NCBI RefSeq assembly: GCF_000711695.1
Contig: NW_013547000.1
Span: 1 to 64,000 of the forward strand
Direction: 5' to 3'
Length of the DNA: 64,000 nucleotides
From: Tilletiaria anomala UBC 951
Taxonomy: Eukaryota; Basidiomycota; Exobasidiomycetes; Georgefischeriales; Tilletiariaceae
Notes under the pieces: model-generated
Databases searched by the model: none
Told to the model about the DNA's origin: nothing
Seen by the model: the letters and a program-made list of their open reading frames with translations, nothing else
Position numbers and translations under genes: made by a program
Part shown: piece by piece, positions 49,515 to 60,289 of the stretch
Layout: each line of letters begins with the position of its first letter
Numbering within the stretch: the first letter of the stretch is position 1

Positions 49515-51848
49515 TTTGTGTGAAGTGCGGCTGCTGCTGCGGATGGTGCTGCGAAGGAAAAGTGAGAGGGTGGGTTGCGAAAGGGCAGATTGCCAGGAAT
49601 TTAAAAAAATGTGTTTACTGCAGCGGAAGCGAAGCAAGCAGGAGCACGAGAAAGGAAGGATGGGTTGAGATGGCGGAGTCTCTTATATACAGGTTTCCAA
49701 CCTCACACACACATCATACAGCCATCTATCACACGCGTATTATCACAATAGCAAGATTCGTCAGCGGTCTTTGTGACGGGACGGAGATCATCGCGAGTCG
49801 CATGTCTCAATCGCGCTGTGTCTGTTTGTTTGTTATTGAAGCGCGCAGATACATGTAGGATGAGGGGGCTGCACACGTGCGTGTGCGCAATCACATCCTC
49901 TCGTTCACTGACGCTCCTCACTCGGACCGTCGACACGGCCCTCAGAGTTGCAAGGAAACAATTTGTTGAACCGAACAACCAACGATGAACGCGGAACATC
50001 GCCGATATCGCTCACCAGAGAGGGAAGGAGAGGAGACAACGAGAACAATTACACTCACAACCAGCCTGGAAAGTGCAAAGGAACTGTCGATGTGACCAGG
50101 TTGCAAAGGTTAGCGGGTGGTTGGCGTCGCTGGTAAAAGCTGTACAAATGTACACTCATACATACAATTGCAGAGACGTGGGGCGGTAAACGGTGGGGTA
50201 GAGCACTGCACTAGTGTCTCCCCAGGCTCCTGCAGCCGTGCAGCGTGGGGCGCAGCATGACGTAATGCGCACCCCGGTTTCACCGATCGCGTTCTTCAAT
50301 CTGACCACACAGTGTTGTCACTGTGGCTCACTGGTGGGCAGGCAGGTCAGCACCTCCAGAGAACAGGGCACCGGAAATAGAGGGGTCCGATGCAAAGTCA
50401 CTTTCGGGAGAGAGACTGTAGTGAATTCGTTGGGAACATACGTACCTACGTGGAGGGAATGCGATGAGATGCGTGTGGCTCCCATGTATGTCATGCGAGA
50501 AGGATGTTGCACACACAAGTGGTGCTATGCATGCCAAACAGCGATGCTATTTGATGGAAGCTGATCCCGATCTGTATTTGCTACACTCGCCGCTGCGGAC
50601 GAACGCTTCGATGGCTACTGGTGACGACCGACCGTCGGCTGGTGACAAAGATGATTATGGTTGCGAGATCTGCAGCTGAGGTCCGAGCGGCAGACGCACA
50701 GACCAGGCAAGCCGAATCAGGCCCGAAAGCCGAACTCTGGCTGCTGGCTCTCCCAGTGCCCCTTGCCAACGCAGCCAGAGTCACCTCTTCGCCCCTTGCC
50801 CCTCGGCAGGCTGCCACCATGCGCACCAACCATTGCTGACATCATCGCTTCCATGGGATGAACCCCAAGGGCCATAAGCGTGGCCCATGAAGGGAAAGAG
50901 CACCAAACGAGGGATGCGATCCAGCTTTCCTGCAGCATGTCTCACCAGCGTTTGCCTGTTATAGCAAAGTCAAAAGCTTGGGCATCTGCGAGCAGCGAGA
51001 CACGACAACTCACCTGCCGTGGGTGCGTTCGCTTCGCGTTCAGAGGCGCAGACCCATCGAAATCCACATGTCGCGGGGAGATCCATGCTCCATCGACGGA
51101 GGCGCCCGCTGGCGGATGTTCATGAAATGAACTTTATGAAGTGACCGATGAACCCGCATTGACCCACAGCCTCCCTCGGCACGCAGGCCGCCAACTCCAT
51201 GGCCATACAATCATTTTTTTTACTTTCCTTTTCTCCACCTCACGCGAAGAAGCAGTCTGGCGTTCCGCTTGGGGTTTGCGGACTGCGACCCTTCGTCATC
51301 ACTCATCGCAACCGGGGATACCTTTCGAAATGTTGGCTTGAGGCTATTGATTACAAAGCATGTCAACTGTCTATCCTTGTCAGCCCTTGTCCATTCATGA
51401 TGGGACTGTACTGAGTGCGCCTAGTAAATAGCTGATTGCCCCCAAGTCGGAAGCTCGACAGCATTTGATGAGATGAGGCTGTGTCAATACTTCATTGTGC
51501 ATTCCCTGTGCTTGGGCCTTGGGCCAGTGGTCAGCTGCAGCAGTTGAGGTCAAGCATACTACAGCCCTGTTAGTCGGCTTGCCCACCGGCATTGCCAACT
51601 TCGCGCTTCCTTTCATGGTGAACGTCTTCGGTCTTCACGCTTCACGCGCTTCACCGTTCATACATTCATCCCCAGCTGATGGTGCTGCTCGTGGGTGGTG
51701 CCTGTGCGAGCTTCATCAGAGCAAAGGTGCCACCGCAGAGGCCATCACCCTGTAATCAGAAAGAAGCCCTGAAAGCGCGTGATCCGCAAGGGAAGCTTTT
51801 CCAAGGCACCCATATGTATTGACGACTCCATTTTGAATTACATCGTTA
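49515..51848. other. 2.3-kb stretch without a supported gene
   Basis: Frames here are short (longest 116 codons, plus 50214-50564) and show no motifs. The left part should be the aldo-keto reductase promoter and the right part the ATG22-like 3' region. The 2.3 kb is long for this compact genome, so an unrecognised non-coding RNA or fast-evolving gene is possible, but nothing supports one. Confidence 0.45.
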
Positions 51849-54051
51849 CTACTCTTCCAAACCTCGCTTCAAATCTACCTCTGCGGAGTGCGTCTGGCGT
51901 GCTGTCCATGAGGACGGGGCAGCAGCCAGCGTGCCATCAGCGACGAGGGCCGTGTCGGCGGCGCGCAGCCCCTTAATGGCGTTACCCTTTTGCAGAAACA
52001 CCTGCTGCTGTAGCTTGGCCTTGCGCAGGTCAAGAAAGAACAGGCCTGAGCAGCTGGCGACAGTGAGCGCGAGGAGGAACGCGAACGGCATCCGAGGGTT
52101 GTTCACCCGGCTTGCGATGGCCGAGCTGATGAATGGGCCCATGAAAGCGGACGTCTTGCCGACCAGCGAGAACAAGCTGAAGAAGAGGAACTCGTAGCCT
52201 TTCGGCGAGAACTCGCTGATCATCGTAAACGATACTGCGTACCACGGACACACGAAGAGCCCGTAGAAGGCCTGGTACGCGTACGCCTCCCACACGCGCT
52301 GAAAACCAAAGCGGTCCTGATGCCCAATGGCACCTATCAACCCCCAGATTTGCAAAAGGATGATCCCAGGCACGATCAGGTTGAACAACGTCAGAGTCGA
52401 CAGCTTGAACCGCTTCTGGACCAGCCAGCTGTGAGTTTCGAAAAAAGGCGCTGGGTCAGATGCGTACAGCCTAGCCTCCATCTGGACTGCTGCAGAGGTG
52501 CACTCACAATCCATAGATGCCGATGCCTTGCGCGGCGATGCCGAGGATGAGTTGCAGGTTGAGCTGGGTGGTGCTAAAGCTGACTAGGTCGTTAGTGATC
52601 GTGCTGATCACCGTCGTTGTCGTGACGAGCGCATCGCTGAGAAAAAAATACACGATCAGGTAGATCAGGCTCTGCTTCAGCTCCCAGATCACCTTGATCG
52701 TCGTCCAGGCCTGCATGGCGCCCGCAGTGATATAGTTCGTCCCCCGCGGCAGCGGCTGTCCAGGTCGGTGCTTCTCCAGCAGGAACCACGGGAGTGCGGT
52801 TAGGGTCCAGGCACCGCCGGAGAAGGCGATGATGATGGACAGCGCGCGTGTGTTGCTCTCCTGGTCCGCGTCAGCGCGGATGCCGATTAGAATGCCCTGG
52901 ATGATGGCGAGTAGGACGAGCTCACCGAGCGAACTAACTGCGAACGAGATGTTCGAGATCCGGTTGCGCATCAACTGGTCCGTCTTCTCCAGCTGCTCGG
53001 GCGAGCTCTCTCCGGCTTTCAGCTTGCGCTCCTCCTCGCGCACCTCGCGGCTGCACCGCGCCATGCCAGGGAACGCAGCGGCCCAGAAGGACAGCGAAAG
53101 CTGGTAGCTGACGAGGCCCATGATGTACAGCGTCGTCCCTGTCGGGTCCCACTTGGACGGAGAGGTAGCGCCAAGCCAGGCGAAGGAGACAGCTATGCCG
53201 AGCGCAGAACTGACGATCAGGATGTACGGCCGAAACGTCCCGTAGTCGGCCATGCTACCCAGCAGGACGAAGAGCACGGCTTGGATAACAAATGAGATTC
53301 CATCTGCACATCCACAGAGCGTGTGTCCATCAGATTTGCGGACCTGGTCCACACCATTGGGGAAGGCAATGACTCTACTCACTGACGAGCAGGACGATCG
53401 AGGTGGGCGAGCGCATCTGCCCCGCCCAGAGGAGTTTGCATACATCTTGACCAATTCCCCCGCAGAGTTGGTTCCCCGAAGCGTCTAGCGGGGCGAGGTT
53501 ATTTGCACGGATGGTGAGCAGGTTTTGATATTGTGTCGGTGCAAAATTGAAGACGCCAAGACCAGAGTTGCCGCTTCATATGTGTGTGTAGCATGCGAAC
53601 GTAAGCTTCAAGTCTGTCGTCTCCAGTATCGGCAGCAGAGGTGCAAGGTAGGTAGTTCCAGCACTGACCAAAAGAAAGTAAAAATTCACATGTAATAAAT
53701 ATAGTACGCCCAAAGCTCGTTCCGGGTCAGGTCGTATTGGGGGTCGGCAATGGCAGTCGATGTAGCGCTGGACAGCAGTGCCGCGGTGAACTCCTTTTTG
53801 TATGTCGACGGCGCTGTGAAGGAGGTGCGGGGGGTGCGCGAGGTTGTGGAAAGCCTCGGCCGTGGCACGCCTGCCTGTTCCTGTTGATGGTGATGGGCGT
53901 CGCCTTCGTCTATCCTCATACCGGCGCTTAGCCCATCCACATCGGGCTTGACAGAGAACGAGCCAGTATCCTGTCGGGCGTGCTTTGGCCTCTTGCCGAG
54001 CGAATGGAGCGGCAGCTCCTCCGTGGACGGCATGGCTTTTCGCTCGTGCAT
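51849..54051 (-). CDS. ATG22-like vacuolar transporter
   Basis: A major-facilitator protein of the Atg22 family, which exports amino acids from the vacuole after autophagy. Exons 54051-53690, 53573-53383, 53303-52508 and 52428-51849 give 642 residues. The polar N-terminus (about 105 residues) leads to LTRNELWAYYIYY joined to GNSGLGVFNFAPTQYQNLL, the usual first membrane segment with its long loop (CGGIGQDVCKLLWAGQMRSP). Then come ISFVIQAVLFVLLGSMADYG, ILIVSSALGIAVSFAWLG, LSFWAAAFPGMARC, ITAGAMQAWTTIKVIWEL and FFLSDALVTTTTVISTI. The last exon gives SFTMISEFSPKGYEFLFFSL and FMGPFISSAIASR, which are strongly family-like. I estimate 11-12 helices. The first ATG of the frame was used, and MPSTEEL six codons later is an alternative start. 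The transported substrate is inferred from family only. Confidence 0.87.
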
Positions 54052-54673
54052 GAGCTTTCAGCAATGATACACCGAAGAGCTTTAACGCAGCGAAATAATG
54101 AAGATTCTATGCCTGTTTGCACCTGTCCTGGGGGTGATTAGGCGCTGAGGTCGCAAGCGCGTTTACAACAGTGAACCAAATGGAACAAGGTGGAGCGAAG
54201 TGTGAAACTGGCGGAGATAATGATATTTGCCGGAGAAATGGAAAGGCCCCGGGGTTCTGTGAAACGTCCCGGCCTCCTGGGGGTTTCACCCGCAGATTTA
54301 TGGGGATGGGTCCTTGTAAGCTCCACCAGAAACAGCATGTACATATTGTGTAAAACCCGCCGGTTGAAAGCAGTGCTTTCGGCAATGACACCGGAAATGC
54401 AACCGATGTCCCGGATGGAGACACGACGTCCATGTAAATGGCGAGGACGAGTTTGACGAGAGCTCGTCCAAGAGATGACGGTGCATTGGTCTTTGTATGC
54501 CTTGCTGTGGATATATAGCCCTCTCTCGACCTTTATCTGTTGGTGATCAGGAACTCGTCCCGGGGCAGCAGAAACTCCCAGCCTCAACACGGAGGCAGAC
54601 ACCGACTTGTCGCTTTCATCCTAACACCCGAGCATCAACGCTCGACAGGCTGGCACGTGGCTGCTGCTCGACC
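54052..54673. promoter_or_regulatory. Shared ATG22-like / SPS19 divergent promoter
   Basis: 622 bp between divergent starts. A TATATA element (around 54513-54519) lies about 155 bp ahead of the SPS19 ATG, followed by a pyrimidine-rich stretch. No gene is seen. Confidence 0.45.
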
Positions 54674-55907
54674 ATGGCAGACCCGGTTGTGCTCCCGTAT
54701 GTTCCCAGCACCTCCATCTTCAAGAATGACATATTCAAGGGAAAAGTCGCCTTTGTGACGGGCGGAGGAAGTGGAATCTGTGAGCTGGTGCTTGGCGAAT
54801 GGAATTACGATCATAGATCAGCTTGTCTGGCAAGCCCATTGCCGCTGATAACATACATACTCTCGCTTCGCTTATGCCCGAGCAGGCCAGACGATGACAC
54901 TCAACCTGATGCAGCACGGCTGCAGCGCAGCTATCGTCGGCCGCAAAGCGGACCGCTTGCAAGCATCCGCTGACTGGCTCCAGAAGCAAGCAGGCAACGG
55001 CACAAAGTGTATTGCAACGCCCGCCGACGTCCGCACACCCACTGACCTGAACGAGGCTGTCAGAAAGGTGAGAGCCTCGTCCCTTCCATTGGGGCAAGTT
55101 GGTGTGCTGATAGTGTCGCATCTTATGCATGAATGCCTTCTAATAGACGGTAGAAGCGTTTGGCCGCATCGACTTTGTCATCTGCGGTGCCGCCGGCAAC
55201 TTCCTTGCTCCCATGGATGGTCTGTCGGAAAACGCGTTCCGGACGGTGATCGAAATCGACCTGCTCGGCACATACAACACCTTCAAGGCGACTATCGACG
55301 AGCTCAAGAAGAGCCACGGCGCGTACATCCATATCTCCGCGACGCTCCACTACAATGGCCTTCCGTGGCAGGCAGCGGCGAGCGCCGCCAAGGCCGGCAT
55401 CGATGCGCTCAACCAGTCGATCGCAGTGGAGGTGAGAGTGACTTATCCTTTGCTATGCGCTCAGTTTTTGCTTTCTTAACTCTTTTATCTGTGCTTCCCT
55501 GTGCGAAATTGAAGTACGGTCCATTTGGCGTGCGCTCCAACGTCATCGCGCCTGGCCTGATCGCCGACACAGAAGGCGCGGACCGCTTGACTCCCAAGGG
55601 CGCGGAAGACTTTATGAGTATGCGCATCCCCCTCCAGCGATCAGGCCAGAAGGGAGATATCGGCAACATGGCAATCTTCCTCTTCTCTGATGCCGCTAGC
55701 TACATCTCTGGCTCGAGGTTCATCGTCGACGGTGCCAACTGGCACAACGGCGGTTTCTGTGAGTGTCACTTTGTATGCTACCACCGTCAAAGAACCCGGA
55801 AGGTTGACAAGACAAGATCCTTGTGATGTTTTCCAGGGCTCCCGTACCCTGATTCGCAACTCGACCCAAAGAGTATCAAGGATCTTATTTCAGGCAGCAA
55901 GCTCTGA
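54674..55907 (+). CDS. SPS19: Peroxisomal 2,4-dienoyl-CoA reductase
   Basis: An SDR-family enzyme that reduces 2,4-dienoyl-CoA with NADPH so that unsaturated fatty acids can enter peroxisomal beta-oxidation (yeast Sps19, human DECR2). Exons 54674-54779, 54886-55067, 55147-55431, 55515-55758 and 55837-55907 give 295 residues. The cofactor loop is [11 protein letters not shown], followed by [54 protein letters not shown] and [15 protein letters not shown] fit DECR2, and [20 protein letters not shown] is the hallmark after the active site. The last exon, only 71 nt, ends in Ser-Lys-Leu, a textbook PTS1 signal, which both confirms the terminal splice and places the enzyme in the peroxisome matrix. 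Confidence 0.93.
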
Positions 55908-56203
55908 ATACTGGCGAAGAAGCTCAATTCTGGTCATACCCCGTATCTTATGATATGCATGTATTTCGGTGCCCTCGAAGCGGAAAAAGAAGCTAGATGG
56001 ATCCGAAGGAAAAATGTTTGCATCGCCCGATTACGATCACGTACAAATACATATCACCACTTGGTTGGCGACACACGACTGAGAGAGTAAGGATGTCTAT
56101 GACCAAATAGATAGCCGATGCTGTTGGAGCATCGGTTCTGAATTCCGTGCGACCTTTCCCAAAAAAATGCTCTGCCAAATGCGCTACAGCTTGACTCGAC
56201 CCG

Positions 56204-58308
56204 TCAGTCGAGGCTCAGTCTGGATGCCGCCATTGGCGGAGAGAGGATGCTGGCGCTCTGTCGGCGTATGTTGCTACCAGCGACGTTCTCTACCATCACG
56301 CTAGCCATCTCGTCCGGCGACCCGCCGGCCAACGAAGCACGGCTCTGCGATTTGGCGTGCGCGTGCGCCGAGACGTGGCGTGTGGTGCGCACAAAATTGA
56401 ACATGCCAATCGACTCGTGCGCGACGCGCAGGCCCTTGCCGAAATTCGCAAAAACGAAGATGCCGATGACGATCGTACATAAGAGCGTGCCGATCGCGAA
56501 GCACGACATGAACGTCAGGCTCAAGCGGACGTAGCGGTAGTCCTGCTCAGAGTCCGGCATGTAGATCCGGCTCAGCTTCCAGACAAAGTACGTGAGACCC
56601 GTGACGAGCATGATCAGGCTGCTGCCCATGAGAAAAGGCTCTTCTTTTCGCGCGGCAAAGGCGGAGAGAACCAAGACCAGGACAGCGATCGGGATGGCCG
56701 CGATGGTGACGCCGTATGCCCAATCGCGCTCGTCTGCGATTAGGATGAGGTACGCGCTGGGTAAGAAAGGACGCACCAATACTTGACAGTCAACGAAAAG
56801 GGACTGAGAAAGCGACTACGGAGCAAAGACTCACACCGTGAAGAAGATGCCAAAGATGAAGCATAACTTGAGAAAGACGACGTAGAGCTGATAGACAAGG
56901 TAGCGGTTACGCAGCGTGCGGTCCGCGCCAATGTTGGTGTATATGCTCCACGCAAACTCCTGCCACAGGCGGAACGCGATGCTCGCAAGGACAAACTCGG
57001 CGATCCCGATGACGGCCGGAACAACTATGAGGAACGAGCGGACCTTGGGCTCGAGCGTGGCCAATGCACGACAACCCGCAAAGCTGTCGGCCGCTCGGCA
57101 CTTTACACCGTCGCCGAATCGGTCTTGCGCGTCCAGCGCGTCACGGACTTGCGGTATCTCAAGCGCCGCTGCGACGCAAAGGGCAATATTGAAGACGAGT
57201 ACACCGATCACCTGCGAGCGAAAGCGTCAGCTCGAAGAAGTGAAGAGCAGCAGGCGCCTTTAACGTGATATTGTAAGCTCACCTGTAGTGTGTTCTTTAG
57301 TCGCACAGCGTCGAGTGCGATGAGAAACTGGAAGAACATGCCGACGACGAGAAGCACCAGGTAGACGCTCATCGTCTTGAGGTCCTGCACCTTGTGGTCC
57401 GTGCGTGCCTGGATGTAGCCGAACGCGAGTGCAGCCATGACGATGCAGATGGCGCTCTCGACAAAGATGGCGATCATCCATGCACCGGCCCAGCGGTTGG
57501 GTAGGAGCTTCTCGCGCTTGCGCGACGAAATGGTTGCGACGGACAGGCCCGTCTCGCGTGTCAAGGCCGACGCGCGCGATCGCTTCGTCTTGCTACTCTG
57601 TACCATGTCGCCTGCTGGGTTGAAGCTGGTGCTGCCGCTGCCGTTGCCGCTTACCGGGGAAGCGGCGAGCGGAGGCGACGTGATGGGCGAGCGATACGGC
57701 GGCGAACCGTTGGCTGCTGTGTGGCCTTCGATGGAAGAATGTGGGTTGGGCATTGGCGGTGAGGTCATGCTTTGGGCAGGATAGCCTGCGCCGGCAGGCA
57801 TCGCGCCGGACAGGCTGCCAGTGGCGTAGTGCCTCGAGTGCGACTGCCGCATCTGGGCTGCATCGGGGGAGAGCTGACCGAACTGGTTGTATGGCGTGAT
57901 ACCCGTCGCGAGCGCCATTTCGCCGCTGCGACTCGATACGCTGCTTATCCTCGCCTGCGGATGGCCCATTGCCCCCGCTGGAGGATACGACGATTGGGAG
58001 GCGGCAGAGAACGGGGGCGAGGGTGAAGTAGCGGGCGATCCTGCGAGAACCTGAGAGTGGGGCACAGTCGCTACTGAAGAGGACGAGTACAAATTTGCGA
58101 TAGGCGCTTGCACACTTGCTTGATGGGCACCAGCAAAAATCGAGCCCGGAGACGCTGGCTTGGCTGCGCCGGGTGGTAGGTGGCTATGTTGCGAGCCAGG
58201 AGAAGGAAGAGAAGGAGGTGAAGCAGCGAAAGCATAACCGGCGCCTGCTGCAGGTTGCTGCTGGTAGTATTGTGAGGCCGCCTCATACTGTTGGTAAGGG
58301 GACGCCAT
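56204..58308 (-). CDS. UPF0658 Golgi-type membrane protein
   Basis: Exons 58308-57283, 57211-56835 and 56756-56204 give 651 residues. The N-terminal 245 residues are Pro/Ser/Gln-rich and disordered. After a basic stretch (TKRSRASALTRETG) come about seven membrane segments: AWMIAIFVESAICIVMAALA, VYLVLLVVGMFFQFLIALD, VIGVLVFNIALCVAAAL, FLIVVPAVIGIAEFVLAS, YQLYVVFLKLCFIFGIFF, YGVTIAAIPIAVLVLVLSAF and a last pair containing FMSCFAIGTLLCTIVIG. The YVRLSLTFMSCFAIGTLL block and the overall order match the fungal UPF0658 family, placed in the Golgi in fission yeast. Function is unknown. The C-terminal tail is Ser-rich. The short second-intron join gives FFTV followed by AYLILIAD. Confidence 0.86.
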
Positions 58309-58909
58309 GTCGAAAGCGAGCTTGTCAGCACCTGCCCGCTAGTTACCGACCCTTCCGCGATCTACGTCCGCGCAGCGCGGTGGTCCGGACAGCGGTGCTC
58401 GATGTGCCCAGCGGCCTTGCTATGTTGCGAAGAAGAGAATTCAGGGTCACTCGCCGCCGAGGTGGGAAGGAGCTGCTCGAGGTACGACACGATGCGATGC
58501 GTTGAAGGCAAACTTAAGGATCATTGTCATTCAAGAGATGCATCGCTTGCGATGACGGGACTGTCTCATGCATTTCATTTCCTGCAGCCGCTCTATACGG
58601 GGAAACCTCATACACTCCCGGGGTAAACTGCACAATTCGAACATGAATAAGAAGGGAATCCCCGGATACAGACTCTGCTTCCCGGCTTGGCACAGCATTC
58701 GGGAGATGATTTGTTGGAGTTGATCGGCTTGTCCGGAAGAAGCAAAGTGATGGCGAGGATGATGATGCTTCTTGCTTTTTCGGAGGTGGTATTGCGAGGT
58801 GCGCACTCTAGAGACAAAGTTACAGTCCGCTAATTGGTCTACGACTGCATCTGTGCATATTGGAACGGTTTGTTTACGGTGTCCGCATACCTAACGAGAG
58901 CGATTGGGG
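58309..58909. promoter_or_regulatory. Shared UPF0658 / EFM6-like divergent promoter
   Basis: 601 bp between divergent starts. No gene or strong motif is seen. Confidence 0.4.
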
Positions 58910-60036
58910 ATGGCAATGGCGGTGGCAGCACAGACCTTGCTGGCGGCCGAGCCAGGGGCAGAGGCGCACGGACGGCTTTCGCTGCGACAGGCAAGCGTCT
59001 TATCGCATCCGCAAGATGACGATCGACCCCTCTTGAACCTCTTCTCTGGGAACGGTAGCGAGGCTAACATCAGCGACGACGAAAACTCCGATGAAAGCAC
59101 CGACGCTGCAAGCCCGGTCGCTGGGCCGTCAAGCCGCAAAGCGGTTGCACAAGGAGCAGCAGAGTCGGAACTCGTTCCGGCGCAACGCCAGAGCATTCTT
59201 AACCGGCGTGCAGTCGTGCGCTACTTTTCAGACGCAACCAAGACGCCCGAAGTACACGACATCACGCCGCCCGCCGCGAGCTCTTCGTCCTCGCCTACCT
59301 CGACATTGCCGATCGCCCGCACCCTGGGCGCAACCGACGCACGCGGCACCCAGTACGATGTCTTGCTGAAGCTCGACGTCAGCACCGGCTGCGGGGGGCG
59401 GATCTGGCCTGCTGCGGAGGTGCTCGGCGCGTATCTTGCTTCGCATGGCCCGGACCTGCGCGAGCGCTGGCGTGGTAGGACCATTGTCGAGCTCGGCGCC
59501 GGCACCGGGCTCGCTGGCCTGCTCGTCGCGCGTATGGGCCTTGGCGTGCAAGGCGTGTGGATCACGGACCAGGACGCGATGATGCAGCTGATGAGGGAAA
59601 ACTTAGCGCTCAACCAGACTCAGGCGCAGGCGCCGCTGCCGGATCCGTGCCATGTCGAAGAGCTCAACTGGTGGGTCCCTGTGCAGAAGCTGTGCAGGCT
59701 CCGCCTACACAGAACGCTGATGATGACCCGTCTCGCTGCAGGGGCGAGCCGATACCAGACACGGTGCCATCGCAGCCGGATGTACTGCTGCTCGCTGACT
59801 GCGTCTACCTCGAGATAGCGTTCCAACCGCTGGTCGACACGATGGCCGCGCTGAGCACGCCGGCGACCGAGATTCTGTTCTGCTATCAGAAGCGGCGCAA
59901 AGCGGACAAGCGATTCTTTGCGCTGCTGCGCAAAAAGTTCACCTTCGACAACGTCGACGACGATGATCCGGTGCGCATGGAGCGCTATAGGCGCGAGGGC
60001 ACGCAGCTGTTGCGAGTGCGGCGCAAGCAAAGCTAA
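58910..60036 (+). CDS. EFM6: EFM6-type protein-lysine methyltransferase
   Basis: A seven-beta-strand methyltransferase of family 16. Yeast Efm6 methylates elongation factor 1-alpha, and the METTL21 proteins are human relatives. Exons 58910-59670 and 59742-60036 give 351 residues. The intron (71 bp) joins ELNW to GEPIPDT, restoring the LNWG motif. Motif I for S-adenosylmethionine is VELGAGTGLAGLLVARMG. VWITDQDAMMQLMRENLALN, PDVLLLADCVYLEIAFQPLV and LFCYQKRRKADKRFFALLRK follow, the last being characteristic of Efm6. The first 120 residues are a polar extension not needed for the fold. ATG 58910 is the first true start, since the longer frame begins with TTG. The true substrate is inferred from the family. 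Confidence 0.87.
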
Positions 60037-60289
60037 GGAAAGAAAAGCCAGACGAGCACATCTTTTTTGTTGTACTACAAATCTCTTTTGCATTTATTCC
60101 AGACAATTACGCCTCACCATTTGATAGAAGAAAGGTGGCGAGTGCGAATAGGTGCCGAAACGAGCGCAATTGGATTGGGGATTCGGCTCGAGAATAGAAG
60201 CAGAGGGGGAAATGAAGGGGTATCTATTCGGCGACGAGCCGAATGGAGAGGTCGGGTCGGGCAGGGGCGTATCTCCGCACGCCACGTAG

